A stretch of 64,000 bases of DNA from Pontibacter beigongshangensis (GCF_014332515.1 NZ_VFSD01000003.1:62001-126000), one strand, 5' to 3'; positions 19,560 to 29,315 are shown, counted from the first letter of the stretch. Numbers and translations: made by a program. Notes: generated from the letters alone by a model not told the origin.

Positions 19560-22389
19560 CACAGCTGTAGCCCAGGAAACCAATCTTGTGGAAGTAGCTG
19601 GCATCGTCACAGAAAAAGATAACAGGCTGCCTCTTCCGGGGGTAAACGTTACCATAAAAGGCACCATTACAGGAACAGTTACCGACAGAAACGGGGCTTT
19701 CGAACTACGGTCCAGGCTTAAATTTCCATTTACCATTGTTTTTAGCTCGGTCGGCTTTCAGCCTCAGGAGTATGAGGTGGCCAAGCCCGGGGTGAAGCTG
19801 AACATCAGCATGAGTACGCAAACAGTGCTGGGAAGCGAAGTGGTTGTAACAGCCTCGCGAGTGCAGGAGAGTATTCTGAAATCGCCGGTGGCTATCGAAA
19901 AACTCGATATCAGAGCCATTAAGGAGTCGCCGGCTCCGTCTTTTTTCGACGCGCTTGAGAATGTGAAGGGCGTGCAGATGACGACCTCAAGCATTACCTT
20001 TAAAGTACCTAACACACGCGGCTTCAATATTCCGAATAACTTCCGGTTCATGCAGTTGGTAGATGGCGTGGATATGCAGGCCGGAACGCTGGGGGTGCCG
20101 TTAGGCAACACGATAGGGCCGAACGAGCTGGATGTGGAGAGCGTAGAGGTTATGCCCGGCGCTGCTTCAGCGCTTTACGGCATGAACGCCATTAACGGCA
20201 TGGCAAACATGATTACTAAAAGCCCTTTTCTGCACCAGGGGCTGAGCCTTTACCAGCGTACCGGGGTAAACCACGTAGATGGCCTGGACCACAAACCGAG
20301 TGTTTTAACAGAAACTGCCATCAGGTTTGCCCGTGCCTATAATAATAAGTGGGCCTTTAAAGTGAATGCCAGCTACATGCGCGGAACCGACTGGCGTGCC
20401 AACACCACCACCGATCAGAATCCCAATAGCCTGAACACCGCCAACCCGCGCTACTCTGAGCTTTCAGGAGAGAACAACCCCGCTTATGATGCCTGGAACA
20501 AGTATGGCGATGAAAACAACAATGCTGTTACAATTAGTGGCATCAACTACAATGGCGCCGAGAACCAATCGTTCCTGGTGAGAAGGACCGGCTACTGGGA
20601 ACGTGATATTGTAAGCCCTACCGTAGACAACGCCAAGTTTGACGCTGCTTTGCATTACCGGCTTACGGAAAATGCCGAGCTTTCTTACGGCTATCGGGTT
20701 GGTAAGATGGATGGCGTGTTCCAGCGCGGCAACAAAATACAGCTCGACAATGTAGTGATGCAGAATCATCGGCTGGAACTGAAAGGACCAAACTACACCC
20801 TGCGCTCCTACCTGGCCCTCGAAAATACAGGTGATTCTTACAATGTGAAACCGATGGTAGACAATCTGGAGATTACCAGTGGCGGAACCAATGCAGCGTG
20901 GAGTGCCAGGTTTAAAACGGCCCTGCAGGAACAGTTAAATGCCGGTGCTGCCCTGCCCAGTGCCATGCAACAGGCACGTGAGGCTGCTGATGCAGGTCGT
21001 GTAGTGCCGGGTACGCCTGCATTTGAAGAATTGAAGCGCACCATCCGTGGTATCAACAACTGGGACCACGGCAAAATTATTCCAGGTGCACCCGCTACCG
21101 GCGGTGCATTCCTTTCGCAGCGCAGCCGCATTTACCATACCGAAGGCCAATACGATTTTTCAGACAGGCTTAAGTTTGCTGACCTGCTGGTTGGAGCAGA
21201 CCTGCGCGTATATGAGGTGATCCCGGATGGAAACAACTTTGTGGACTTTTCGAGGCCGATAGCGGAGCGGACACAGCCCGGTGGCGACAATGTGTATTAT
21301 GCTAAAGTAGGAGGTTTCGCACAATTAACCAGGTTGCTGCTACACGACAAGCTTAAACTTACCGGCTCACTGCGCCTCGACTATAACCCGGAGTTTGATC
21401 CGAAGCTGAACCCCAGAATAGCGGCTGTGTACACCCTGGCCGAACACCATAACTTCAGGGTTTCCTTCCAGAACGGCTTCCGGTTCCCGTCGTTGTTCGA
21501 GGCGCTCTCTTATGTAAACAATGGGAATGTGCGCCGGGTAGGGGGGCTCGGGTTTATTAATGAAGGCCTGGGCTACCTCAACAATTCCTATACGCTCGCA
21601 TCGGTAAACACCTTTAATGCGGCCGTTAACCAGGATGTCTCGGCTGGACTGAGTTCCAGTGAAGCTGCCCTGAAAAACCGTGCACTGCTCGAGGTTACCC
21701 ACCTTTCGGCCACGCGTCCGGAACGGATCAACTCGTTTGAGATTGGATACAAAAGCGTCCTTTTCGACAACAGCCTGATAATTGATATCGATGCGTATAC
21801 GAACGAGTACGATGGCTTTCTGGGGCAGGTAGAGGTGTCGGTGCCGCAAAACAACCAGGTTCAGGTTGGTACTGATGAGGCGGTATCGGCCATGCTGGCC
21901 GCCAACCGAAATTCTCAGCAAACCCGCTACAGGGTATACACCAATGCCCGGAATAAATACAATAACTATGGTTCCTCAATGGGTATTACCTACAACTTTT
22001 ACCAAAAATTCACCATTTCCGGAAACGTTAATTATAACAACATTCGCACGAACAAGGAGCGTGACGTTTTCGTGACAGCCTTTAATACCCCCAACTGGTT
22101 TACGAACCTTTCAGTTGGGAACCGCGAGGTGGTAGAAAACCTTGGTTTTAATATTGTGTGGAGATGGCAGGATGCCTTTTTGTGGGAGAGTCCGCTTGCT
22201 AATGGCGTAGTGCCCGCCTACCACACCATAGATGCTCAGGTTACCTATAGGCTGCCAGTACTAAAAACAACCATAAAAGCAGGTGGCACCAACATTTTTA
22301 ACCAGCGCTACATCCAGTATGCGGCAGGACCAACCATAGGCGGCCTGTATTATGTGGCTGTTACAGTAGATGGATTGTTGAGAAAGTAA
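19510..22389 (+). CDS. TonB-dependent outer-membrane receptor with carboxypeptidase-like N-domain
   Basis: This 959-residue active transporter of the outer membrane draws energy from TonB-ExbBD. The signal peptide ends at FNTAVAQ (about residue 22). Residues about 27-110 are a CarboxypepD_reg-like domain (VAGIVTEKDNRLPLPGVNVT, SVGFQPQEYEV). A plug domain follows (about 115-235), with VEVMPGAASALYGMNAINGM; this is the usual plug end. The rest is the 22-strand barrel, ending GGTNIFNQRYIQYA. The last residue is Lys rather than the common aromatic residue. No SusD partner follows, so it is not a typical polysaccharide system. Ligand is unknown; the shared TCTA-N9-TAGA operator suggests sulfur-linked uptake. 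Confidence 0.92.
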   Translation: MKLNYILLFISLFLLFNTAVAQETNLVEVAGIVTEKDNRLPLPGVNVTIKGTITGTVTDRNGAFELRSRLKFPFTIVFSSVGFQPQEYEVAKPGVKLNISMSTQTVLGSEVVVTASRVQESILKSPVAIEKLDIRAIKESPAPSFFDALENVKGVQMTTSSITFKVPNTRGFNIPNNFRFMQLVDGVDMQAGTLGVPLGNTIGPNELDVESVEVMPGAASALYGMNAINGMANMITKSPFLHQGLSLYQRTGVNHVDGLDHKPSVLTETAIRFARAYNNKWAFKVNASYMRGTDWRANTTTDQNPNSLNTANPRYSELSGENNPAYDAWNKYGDENNNAVTISGINYNGAENQSFLVRRTGYWERDIVSPTVDNAKFDAALHYRLTENAELSYGYRVGKMDGVFQRGNKIQLDNVVMQNHRLELKGPNYTLRSYLALENTGDSYNVKPMVDNLEITSGGTNAAWSARFKTALQEQLNAGAALPSAMQQAREAADAGRVVPGTPAFEELKRTIRGINNWDHGKIIPGAPATGGAFLSQRSRIYHTEGQYDFSDRLKFADLLVGADLRVYEVIPDGNNFVDFSRPIAERTQPGGDNVYYAKVGGFAQLTRLLLHDKLKLTGSLRLDYNPEFDPKLNPRIAAVYTLAEHHNFRVSFQNGFRFPSLFEALSYVNNGNVRRVGGLGFINEGLGYLNNSYTLASVNTFNAAVNQDVSAGLSSSEAALKNRALLEVTHLSATRPERINSFEIGYKSVLFDNSLIIDIDAYTNEYDGFLGQVEVSVPQNNQVQVGTDEAVSAMLAANRNSQQTRYRVYTNARNKYNNYGSSMGITYNFYQKFTISGNVNYNNIRTNKERDVFVTAFNTPNWFTNLSVGNREVVENLGFNIVWRWQDAFLWESPLANGVVPAYHTIDAQVTYRLPVLKTTIKAGGTNIFNQRYIQYAAGPTIGGLYYVAVTVDGLLRK

Positions 22390-22476
22390 CTCATAAAACC
22401 GCCTGAATGCTTAAAAAAAGTGCCTGAAGGGCATGGTCAGATTTTTTGGGATCAGGTGCAATAATAAAATCAGGAA

Positions 22477-22513
22477 GGCCATTTTCGTTCAAATTATTTG
22501 AATGAAAATGGCC
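22477..22513. terminator. 37-nt palindrome between convergent genes (contains repeat copy 7)
   Basis: GGCCATTTTCGTTCAAAT, a central T, then ATTTGAATGAAAATGGCC forms an 18-bp inverted repeat with one mismatch. The right half plus CCTCC is interspersed-element copy 7 (22491-22517). It lies between the ends of the TonB receptor (plus) and the DUF481-like gene (minus), so it probably acts as a two-way terminator. Confidence 0.6.
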
Positions 22514-22572
22514 CTCCTTTGATTTTTCCGCTGCTGTCGACCCGCCTGGTGTAGGAGAAGGGGGCGAATCCT

Positions 22573-23406
22573 TTAGCGTTTGTTCCCTACCGAAAAGCCA
22601 AAAGTAACGCGGGTGTCGTTCTTTTTGCGGCCGGGTTCCACAATGCTCTCGTAGGTGTTCTCGAAGTTGCTCCGGATCGTTACCCACCTGTTCAGGGGCA
22701 GCTCCACCGAAATGATGGTGTTCCAGCGCAAATTCGAAAAGTCGCCGAGCGAGGGCAGAAAGAAGGTGGTGTGCGATAGCCGCACTCTTTTGTTCTGGAA
22801 GGAGTGCCTGCCCCGGAGCCTGGCAGAATTCCGCTGCGTTACGATGGTGGGCCGCTCCCTGAAGTTAGTGGATTCGTGGATGAGGGCGTTGGTGAAGGTA
22901 AGGTCGTGACGGTCGTTCTTCAGGAGCCGGAAGCCGACGCCGGCCCCCGCCAGCTGCCGCAGGTCGATGCGGCGCAGGTTGCTCTGCTCCAGGGTGGCCA
23001 TGGCAAACCCGTACACTTTGTTTTGTTTAAGCACTTCCACGTTCAGGTCGGTATACAACTCACGCTCTGCCAGCATTTTGTTTTGCCTGCCATAGGCAAA
23101 GCGCGGGTTGGTGGCGATGAAGACAGCTGGTCCTCCAAAAACAGCTTCGGTTCGCAGCACCATCAGGCTTCGGTCCACGTTGCCCCAGCTAAAATTGCCG
23201 TCGCCTATAAACCGGTAGCTTATCGTGTCGATCGGCACGAAACGGGGAGCATCCGGGTCAGCGGGTGGGGGCGACAACAAGGTGTCCTGTGGCGGGAGGG
23301 GAAGTGGCAGGATGACTGGGGGTTGCGCAAAAGCCGGAAAATGTACAGAAAAGGCCACCAGCAGCACAGGCAGCACCAGGAGTAGATGGGAAACGGTTCT
23401 TCTCAT
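22573..23406 (-). CDS. DUF481-like outer-membrane beta-barrel protein
   Basis: A 277-residue secreted protein. The signal peptide MRRTVSHLLLVLPVLLVAF...FPAFAQ starts at the ATG at 23406; the frame is open to 23424. A proline-rich spacer (VILPLPLPPQDTLLSPPPA) follows cleavage. The rest alternates like a barrel (YRFIGDGNFSWGNVDRSLMV, YGFAMATLEQSNLRR, GVGFRLLKNDRHDLTFTNA) and ends VTFGFSVGNKR. The layout (first strand with NFSWGNV, LGAGVGFRLL) matches DUF481/YdiY-type proteins, whose function is not established. It is monocistronic and convergent with the TonB receptor. Confidence 0.75.
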   Translation of the reverse strand: MRRTVSHLLLVLPVLLVAFSVHFPAFAQPPVILPLPLPPQDTLLSPPPADPDAPRFVPIDTISYRFIGDGNFSWGNVDRSLMVLRTEAVFGGPAVFIATNPRFAYGRQNKMLAERELYTDLNVEVLKQNKVYGFAMATLEQSNLRRIDLRQLAGAGVGFRLLKNDRHDLTFTNALIHESTNFRERPTIVTQRNSARLRGRHSFQNKRVRLSHTTFFLPSLGDFSNLRWNTIISVELPLNRWVTIRSNFENTYESIVEPGRKKNDTRVTFGFSVGNKR

Positions 23407-23740
23407 TACCCGAAGGTCGGGCAAAATATGTCGATTTGCAAAGAAAGTTGGCTGATGTGGTTTGCCTGAATTGCTACAGGGGGCTCCCGATTCAGAAGTA
23501 AGGCGGCATCCGGAATCTTTTCTAGATTATAGGAGCTAATGTTAGTTGCTGGATTTTTTATTTAAATCTCACTATAGGGCACCTATCCAGAAATTTGCAG
23601 GATGAAAGGATGAGCAGGATTTCATCACAGCTTTAGATAAGAGCTTACCGCCCACGAGATCCTTCACAGGATAATAAAAAATAGACCATTTTCCAACCCT
23701 TTAACTATATAACAACTAAGCCATTTAACGATCAACAACC
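23407..23740. other. Intergenic between DUF481-like gene and peroxiredoxin
   Basis: No gene is seen. This region carries the promoter of the DUF481-like gene, and near 23700-23740 a CATTTAACGATCAACAACC stretch that replaces the usual AGCACATCAGCAC tail of the repeat. Confidence 0.45.
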
Positions 23741-23774
23741 AAATTATTCCAATCAAAAATGCCCTCTGGAGCTC
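23741..23774 (-). repeat. Interspersed 3' element, copy 8 (after peroxiredoxin)
   Basis: The sequence AAATTATTCCAATCAAAAAT is followed by GCCCTCTGGAGCTC. It lies about 135 nt past the peroxiredoxin stop and beyond its long hairpin. Confidence 0.65.
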
Positions 23775-23841
23775 ACTTCTGCTATGCCTGGCAGGCGACG
23801 AATAATAGGGAGGTGTACTTTTCTTTTAATGCAAACTGAAC

Positions 23842-23883
23842 AAGGTCATTATGCCAGAAAAAAGCAGCTGGCATAATGACCTT
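23842..23883 (-). terminator. Long hairpin after the peroxiredoxin gene
   Basis: A perfect 16-bp stem, AAGGTCATTATGCCAG (23842-23857) / CTGGCATAATGACCTT (23868-23883) with a 10-nt A-rich loop, starts 24 nt after the stop. On the minus strand it lacks a strong T-run, so it may stabilise the 3' end as well as or instead of terminating. Confidence 0.6.
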
Positions 23884-23907
23884 ATAATAATGACTTCAGG
23901 CCTGGCC

Positions 23908-24543
23908 TTACAGGTTTGGTTGCGGAGTGGTGCGCAGGTAAGGTTTTACTTCTTTGTGCCCCTTCGGGAATTTTGCCGGAATATCTTCGTTTCGGATGGC
24001 TGGTGCAATCACAACATCTTCGCCGTGCTGCCAGTTGGCCGGGGTGGCAACGCTGTAGTTGGCCGTAAGCTGGAGCGAGTCGATAACCCGGAGCAGCTCG
24101 TTAAAGTTGCGGCCCGTGGAGGCGGGGTATGTAATGGTGAGTTTTATCTTTTTGTCAGGCCCGATCACATACACCGAACGCACCGTCAGCTTATCGTTGG
24201 CATTTGGGTGGATCATGCCGTAGAGCTGCGCCACCTGCTGGTCAGGATCTGCAATAATGGGGAAATTTACTTCGGTGTTCTGTGTTTCGTTTATGTCCTT
24301 TATCCATTCATGATGAGAGTCGAGCGGGTCTACGCTCAGGGCCACCACCTTTACATCGCGTTTCTCGAATTCGCTTTTCAGCTTAGCCGTTGCACCCAGC
24401 TCGGTGGTACAAACCGGTGTGAAATCGGCAGGGTGGGAAAATATAATGCCCCAGGAGCCGCCCAGCCACTCATGGAAGTCAATGGTACCCATCGTAGTCT
24501 CCGCCGTGAAGTCAGGGGCTACATCTCCTAATTGTAATGTCAT
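23908..24543 (-). CDS. 1-Cys peroxiredoxin (Prx6 type)
   Basis: This cytosolic thiol peroxidase reduces H2O2 and organic hydroperoxides. The 211-residue protein has the AhpC/TSA fold with the motif FSHPADFTPVCTTELG. Cys45 is the peroxidatic cysteine and Thr42 and Pro38 complete the site. No resolving cysteine is seen in the rest of the protein, so it is a 1-Cys type. The C-terminal extension (TPANWQHGEDVVIAP, FPKGHKEVKPYLR) is the Prx6 dimer domain. Upstream, TATCTTTA on the minus strand resembles a -7 element. It stands alone, followed by a long hairpin. Confidence 0.93.
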   Translation of the reverse strand: MTLQLGDVAPDFTAETTMGTIDFHEWLGGSWGIIFSHPADFTPVCTTELGATAKLKSEFEKRDVKVVALSVDPLDSHHEWIKDINETQNTEVNFPIIADPDQQVAQLYGMIHPNANDKLTVRSVYVIGPDKKIKLTITYPASTGRNFNELLRVIDSLQLTANYSVATPANWQHGEDVVIAPAIRNEDIPAKFPKGHKEVKPYLRTTPQPNL

Positions 24544-24701
24544 GGTTTCAGTGTTTAGGTTGTAAGCTAAAGATACAGCTAGTGTTTAAAATTTCCCTTA
24601 TCGGAGAGGATTTTTTTGAAGGAGGTCCCCGTCCTTATCAAACCGGAAATCTGACTACTGCTGCCAACTCTGAATTTACAATTTTGGCAAAAGCCCCAGA
24701 C

Positions 24702-24741
24702 AGGAATTATTCTAATGAAAATGCCCCTGCGGAGGCTCTGC
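24702..24741 (-). repeat. Interspersed 3' element, copy 9 (after AgcS gene)
   Basis: The sequence GGAATTATTCTAATGAAAAT is followed by GCCCCTGCGGAGGCTCTGC and further CTG repeats. It lies about 55 nt past the AgcS stop. Confidence 0.65.
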
Positions 24742-24795
24742 TGCTGCTGCCGCTAGCAGGACCTTCAGGAGATGGGAGCACGGGCTGCGTCGGCG

Positions 24796-26223
24796 CTAGC
24801 CGGCAAAAGCTTTTTGCTCCTTTTCTTTGGGTACATGCCAGCCCTCTATATCCTTGATTTGCAGTTTCTCAGGATCGAAAGCCGGGTCGTGGCCGGCTTT
24901 TAATTGGGCAGAGTAATCTTGGAGCGCCCGCATTACCGGTTTGTGGAGCAGCAGGATGGCCACCATATTTAACCAGGCCATAATGCCCACACCTATATCG
25001 CCCAGCAGCCAGGCAGTGGCGGCCGTTTTAATGGAGCCGTAAAAGGTGGCCACCAGTATAACGGCTCTGAGCAACCAAAGCATACTCTTATTTGTTTTGG
25101 CGCTCAGGTAACTCAGGTTGGTTTCGGCAATGTAGTAGTAGGCCATAAGGGTGGTAAAGGCAAACAGCAGCAGCGAAACGGCCACAAATCCTCCGCCAAG
25201 CGACGGAAAGTACGTGTTAACCGCCTGCTGCGTAAAAGCCGGGCCAATTTCTACGCCCGGAAGATTTTCTACGATATAGCCTCCTTCCGGACTCGATACA
25301 TTGTATTGCCCCGTAAACAGGATCATGAAGGCTGTAGCCGTGCAAACAAGCAGGGTATCAACATACACCGAGAATGCCTGCACCAGCCCTTGCTTGACCG
25401 GGTGGCTAACTTCAGCTGCGGCTGCGGCATGCGGTGCTGTTCCCTGGCCTGCCTCGTTAGAGTAAATCCCCCTTTTCACCCCCCAGGAAATCGCCATACC
25501 AAACACACCGGCAAAAGCAGGCTCCAGGTTAAAAGCAGACCGAACGATCAGGCTGATCACAGCAGGCACTTCTGTTATGTTAAGGGCAATGATAACTATT
25601 GTCATCAGGAGATAAGCGCCAGCCATAAAGGGTACGGCTAACTCTGCTACTCTCCCAATGCGGCGTACGCCACCGAAGATAATCAGCGCCAGCAGCAAGG
25701 TTACTGCGCCACCTGTTGCGGCCACTGGTATGTTAAAGGCAGCGTGCATGCTGGTGGCTATGCTGTTGCTCTGCACGCCCGGCAAAAAGCAAGCCATGCT
25801 GATAATGGTGGCAACGGCAAAAACCACGGCATACCATTTTACACCCAGGCCCTTTTCTATGTAATAAGCAGGGCCGCCCCGGTATTGCCCGTCCTTTACC
25901 TGTTTGTACATCTGGCCCAGGGTAGCCTCTATAAAAGCGGAGGCGCTCCCCAGAAAAGCGATCACCCACATCCAGAACACGGCGCCCGGCCCACCCATGG
26001 CAATGGCGGTTGCCACACCGGCTATGGCTATCGAGAAAGCCTGAAAAGGACTCACGCCTTTGTCGGACGACCAGCCGTTAAAAAGAAGACGTAGCATTTC
26101 CGGCAGGAAGCGAACCTGCAGGAAGCGGGTTTTAACAGAAAAGTAGATGCCTGCTCCCAGGCAGAGCACAATAAGGGCATTACTCCAGACAATGTCGTTA
26201 ATTGCGTTGAGGGCATTTCCCAT
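24796..26223 (-). CDS. Sodium:alanine symporter family protein (AgcS)
   Basis: This 475-residue inner-membrane protein has about eleven hydrophobic segments. Members import alanine or glycine with Na+ (or H+). Family motifs are FQAFSIAIAGVATAIAMGGPGAVFWMW, with the glycine-rich GGPGAVFWMW segment, and GVKRGIYSNEAGQGTAPHAAAAA in the middle, the SNEAG signature. The frame is open to 26307, but the 28 extra residues are cysteine- and basic-rich and unlike the family, so I take Met29 (MGNALNAIND) at 26223. Monocistronic. Substrate within the family cannot be told from sequence. Confidence 0.9.
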   Translation of the reverse strand: MGNALNAINDIVWSNALIVLCLGAGIYFSVKTRFLQVRFLPEMLRLLFNGWSSDKGVSPFQAFSIAIAGVATAIAMGGPGAVFWMWVIAFLGSASAFIEATLGQMYKQVKDGQYRGGPAYYIEKGLGVKWYAVVFAVATIISMACFLPGVQSNSIATSMHAAFNIPVAATGGAVTLLLALIIFGGVRRIGRVAELAVPFMAGAYLLMTIVIIALNITEVPAVISLIVRSAFNLEPAFAGVFGMAISWGVKRGIYSNEAGQGTAPHAAAAAEVSHPVKQGLVQAFSVYVDTLLVCTATAFMILFTGQYNVSSPEGGYIVENLPGVEIGPAFTQQAVNTYFPSLGGGFVAVSLLLFAFTTLMAYYYIAETNLSYLSAKTNKSMLWLLRAVILVATFYGSIKTAATAWLLGDIGVGIMAWLNMVAILLLHKPVMRALQDYSAQLKAGHDPAFDPEKLQIKDIEGWHVPKEKEQKAFAG

Positions 26224-26593
26224 GTAGTAGTTTTTGGGCGGACAAAGAAGCAGTTTACGGAATCGAAGCCTGTTTTTACAGCATTCGCATCCTATAAAGT
26301 AAAACAAAAATTTTGAAAAGCAAAGCGAAATATTCAGGATAAAATTGTCTCCTTACGAATGCTTGTTGCTCGTTTGCTGCCCATAAGGTCTGTTTTTGAG
26401 GTACAACAGGGGGGGGACCGGCTCAATCCTTACCGCATATAAGTTGAGGCAGAGCAAACTCAGAATTTTAAATTCAGTATGGGGTGCAAAGCCAATGAGG
26501 CTACACGAATAAGGCTTGGCGGTTAACAAAAAGAGTAAAGGAATGGTAAAAGGTCCTTAATAGTCAGGTAATACAGCCTTGTTACATTTGGGT
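26224..26593. other. Intergenic, AgcS upstream region
   Basis: No gene is seen. A run of seven G lies at 26410-26416 and may be slippage-prone; I see no frame it would affect. Confidence 0.4.
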
Positions 26594-26812
26594 ATGATAC
26601 AAGTTATAATAATATCCGGGTGTGTAATTACCTTCCTTGTGATGGTAGGCGTGTGGGTCTGGTTGATCTTTTATGATAAGCAGGAAAAGCCGGCCGGGAA
26701 ACCGGTCAGCTGGTATACCAGGCAGGGGGAGGAGATCCAGTGGAAGATCTTCGCAAATGAGAATTATGGTGAAGAGGAGATAGGAGAGGAGCGTGGTAAA
26801 AAGGTGATGTAG
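26594..26812 (+). CDS. Small single-pass membrane protein
   Basis: A 72-residue protein with one N-terminal membrane helix (VIIISGCVITFLVMVGVWVWLIF, about residues 4-26) and an acidic cytosolic tail (WYTRQGEEIQWKIFANENYG, then an EEE-rich end). The TTG at 26579 opens the same frame, but the ATG at 26594 is a better start. I do not recognise a family. It lies alone before the glycosyltransferase genes and has no shared promoter that I can see. The membrane-helix plus charged-tail layout makes a real gene more likely than not. Confidence 0.55.
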   Translation: MIQVIIISGCVITFLVMVGVWVWLIFYDKQEKPAGKPVSWYTRQGEEIQWKIFANENYGEEEIGEERGKKVM

Positions 26813-26958
26813 CTTGTTGGGGTCAGGCGTAACGGCGCTAAAGGCTATGGGCTTAATTCCGGCAGGAAGCTGTAGCTTTAAGAAAGCCGCAAGTGAATAA
26901 GTGACATAGTTTAGGTATGGCCCCGATAAGTGAACCTATTTCGGGAGAGCACACGTTA

Positions 26959-26966
26959 TAGTTTTG
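26959..26966 (+). promoter_or_regulatory. -7 promoter element for the glycan cluster
   Basis: TAGTTTTG matches the TAnnTTTG consensus exactly and lies 74 bases before the ATG at 27040. The -33 region is not clear. Confidence 0.45.
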
Positions 26967-27039
26967 TACTGTGCTTATTTCTGTTTGTATACAGACTTTT
27001 CAGATAAGGCAGTATTTCCTCCTTTTCCCTTCCTGTATT

Positions 27040-29313
27040 ATGCGTATTGCTTCTATCTCCACCTATTTACCGCGGGAATGCGGCATTGCAACTTTTAACG
27101 ACAATGTGGAACGGGCCATTCAGGCCAATTTTCCCAACCAGACATCTCTGGAAAAAGGGTTCGGAATTGCCATCAACGACTCCGACGAGCTGCATACTTA
27201 CGATTACCCCAAACACATAAAGTTCGTTATCCGGCAGAACCGCCAGAAAGATTATATCGAAGCCGCCACGCTCCTCAATACCAGCGATGTGCAGGCGGTG
27301 GTGCTGGAGCATGAGTTCGGCATATATGGAGGGGAGAGCGGCATTTATATATTGCCCTTGCTACACCGGCTGGAAAAGCCTTTGTTCACTGTGCTGCACA
27401 CAGTGCTGCAGGAGCCATCTCACACCCAGAAACTTATAATCCAGGAAATTGCAGCACGATCGGCCAAAGTAATCGTGATGAGCCGCCGGGGCATCGAGTT
27501 CCTGACTACTATCTACGGCATTTCTCCGGAAAGAATTCAGTATATAGAACATGGCGTGCCGGACCTGGAAGCACCTGCGGTGAACCCGCTGAAAAAGGTG
27601 TCTGCCTTCCGGAACCACCGGGTGCTGCTGACCTTCGGGCTTCTAAGCCGGAACAAAGGACTAGAGACGGTGATTCAGGCCTTGCCCAAGATTGTGGAAC
27701 GTCACCCCGATGTGATGTACGTTATCCTGGGCAAAACACATCCGGGCATCCTGCGCAATTCCGGGGAAGAATACCGCGATTACCTGAAACGCTTGGCCGT
27801 GCGGCTGAATGTGGAGAAGCATTTAACGTTCATCAATCAGTTCGTGTCAGAAGAAGAGCTGATGAACTATCTGTCAGCAGCCCATATCTACGTGACGCCT
27901 TATCTCAACGAAGCCCAGATTACCAGCGGCACGCTATCCTATGCCGTAGGTGCCGGGGCAGCAGTGGTTTCTACTCCTTACTGGCACGCCCTGGAACTGC
28001 TGGAAAATAACCGCGGACGGCTGTTTAATTTTAAGGACGCCTCCATGCTGGCCGATACGGTGATTGATCTGCTCGATAATCCGAAAGCGACAGAAAGCCT
28101 GAAGCGTAATGCCTATGCATACGGCCTGCACTTACGCTGGCCGAAAATTGGGGCTGATTATATTCAGACGATAAGAAAAGTGCTGGATGAGGAAGTATTT
28201 GTAGAGAAAGAGCTGCTTCAGATTGTGGACCCGGAAAGGATTCCGGAGTTTAGCCTTACCCATGCCTGCCGCCTGACAGATGATACCGGTATTGTGCAAC
28301 ATGCCAAGTACGGCATCCCAAACCTGAAGGAAGGCTATTGCCTGGACGACAACGCCAGGGCTTTGATCATGGCGCTCATGGCCTACCAGCGCAATAAAAG
28401 CCAGGAAGCACTGGAGTTGCTGCCCATCTACCTTAGCTTTATTCATTATATGCAGTGCGATGACGGTAACTTCCGTAATTTCCTGAGTTTCAGGCGCGAA
28501 TACCTGGATGAAGTGGGCTCAGATGATTCTTTTGGCCGCACGGTGTGGTCGCTGGGCTACCTGATCAGCGCTGCCCCCAATAATTCCTACAGAGAGTTCG
28601 CCGGCGAATTGTTTTTCCGTTCTGTTCCGCATTTCAGGCAGCTGCATCATTTAAGGGGCATAGCCAACACCATCATCGGGGTGAGTTACTACCTGAAAGC
28701 ACATCCTGATAATGACCAGCTGCTACAGGAGCTTGCGGGCCTGACCACTCCTTTAATGGAAGCTTATGCACGGCAGCGCGGCAACGACTGGCATTGGTTT
28801 GAAGAAAAGCTGACCTACGATAATGCCATTCTGCCGCTGGCATTGCTCCACTCCTGCGAGATAACGGGTGATGAGAGCGTGAAGAAGGTGGCCATGGAAT
28901 CCATGGCTTTCCTCGATAGCTTAACAATGGAAAAAGGGTTTCTCAGCCCGATCGGCAACCAGGGGTGGCATCAGCGTGGCGGGGAGGTGCCTGTTTTTGA
29001 CCAGCAGGCCATCGAAACGATGGCCATGGTGCTGCTGTACCTGCAGGCCTACCAAAGTACCCATGAGTCCCTCTATGTAGAAAAGATGTTTATCAGCTAC
29101 CAGTGGTTTTTAGGTGAAAATATTCTGCGCGTTCCTTTGTATGACCATGAAACGAAAGGTTGTTGCGACGGCCTGCAGGAAACCGGGCTTAACCGGAACC
29201 AGGGAGCGGAAAGTACCCTGGCTTATCTGATCTCCCATCTGGCTGTACTGAAGGCTTTGGAACTCGAATACGAGTACGACCTTGCCGGGCAGGTACTGGA
29301 GCCAGCCCTTTAA
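27040..29313 (+). CDS. GT4 glycosyltransferase fused to an alpha-helical (six-hairpin-like) domain
   Basis: A 757-residue cytosolic protein, taken from the ATG at 27040 (MRIASISTYLPRECGIATF, a typical GT4 start); the frame is open 69 bases further. Residues about 1-390 are a two-Rossmann GT-B fold with LTFGLLSRNKGLETVIQAL and the acceptor loop YLNEAQITSGTLSYAVGAGA. Residues about 410-757 are helical with repeated YCLDDNARALIMAL, RGNDWHWFEEKLTYDNA and RNQGAESTLAYL motifs, resembling an (alpha/alpha)6 glycosidase or epimerase-like toroid. The fused domain's role is not established; WHWFEE-type acidic residues could be catalytic. The next gene starts 3 bases after its stop, so they form one operon. 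Probable role is synthesis or turnover of a mannose-type glycan. Confidence 0.82.
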   Translation: MRIASISTYLPRECGIATFNDNVERAIQANFPNQTSLEKGFGIAINDSDELHTYDYPKHIKFVIRQNRQKDYIEAATLLNTSDVQAVVLEHEFGIYGGESGIYILPLLHRLEKPLFTVLHTVLQEPSHTQKLIIQEIAARSAKVIVMSRRGIEFLTTIYGISPERIQYIEHGVPDLEAPAVNPLKKVSAFRNHRVLLTFGLLSRNKGLETVIQALPKIVERHPDVMYVILGKTHPGILRNSGEEYRDYLKRLAVRLNVEKHLTFINQFVSEEELMNYLSAAHIYVTPYLNEAQITSGTLSYAVGAGAAVVSTPYWHALELLENNRGRLFNFKDASMLADTVIDLLDNPKATESLKRNAYAYGLHLRWPKIGADYIQTIRKVLDEEVFVEKELLQIVDPERIPEFSLTHACRLTDDTGIVQHAKYGIPNLKEGYCLDDNARALIMALMAYQRNKSQEALELLPIYLSFIHYMQCDDGNFRNFLSFRREYLDEVGSDDSFGRTVWSLGYLISAAPNNSYREFAGELFFRSVPHFRQLHHLRGIANTIIGVSYYLKAHPDNDQLLQELAGLTTPLMEAYARQRGNDWHWFEEKLTYDNAILPLALLHSCEITGDESVKKVAMESMAFLDSLTMEKGFLSPIGNQGWHQRGGEVPVFDQQAIETMAMVLLYLQAYQSTHESLYVEKMFISYQWFLGENILRVPLYDHETKGCCDGLQETGLNRNQGAESTLAYLISHLAVLKALELEYEYDLAGQVLEPAL

Positions 29314-29315
29314 GC

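Noticed and set aside
26404..26420. Run of G as a phase-variation tract
   Set aside because: It lies in a non-coding stretch with no frame or promoter that the run would switch.
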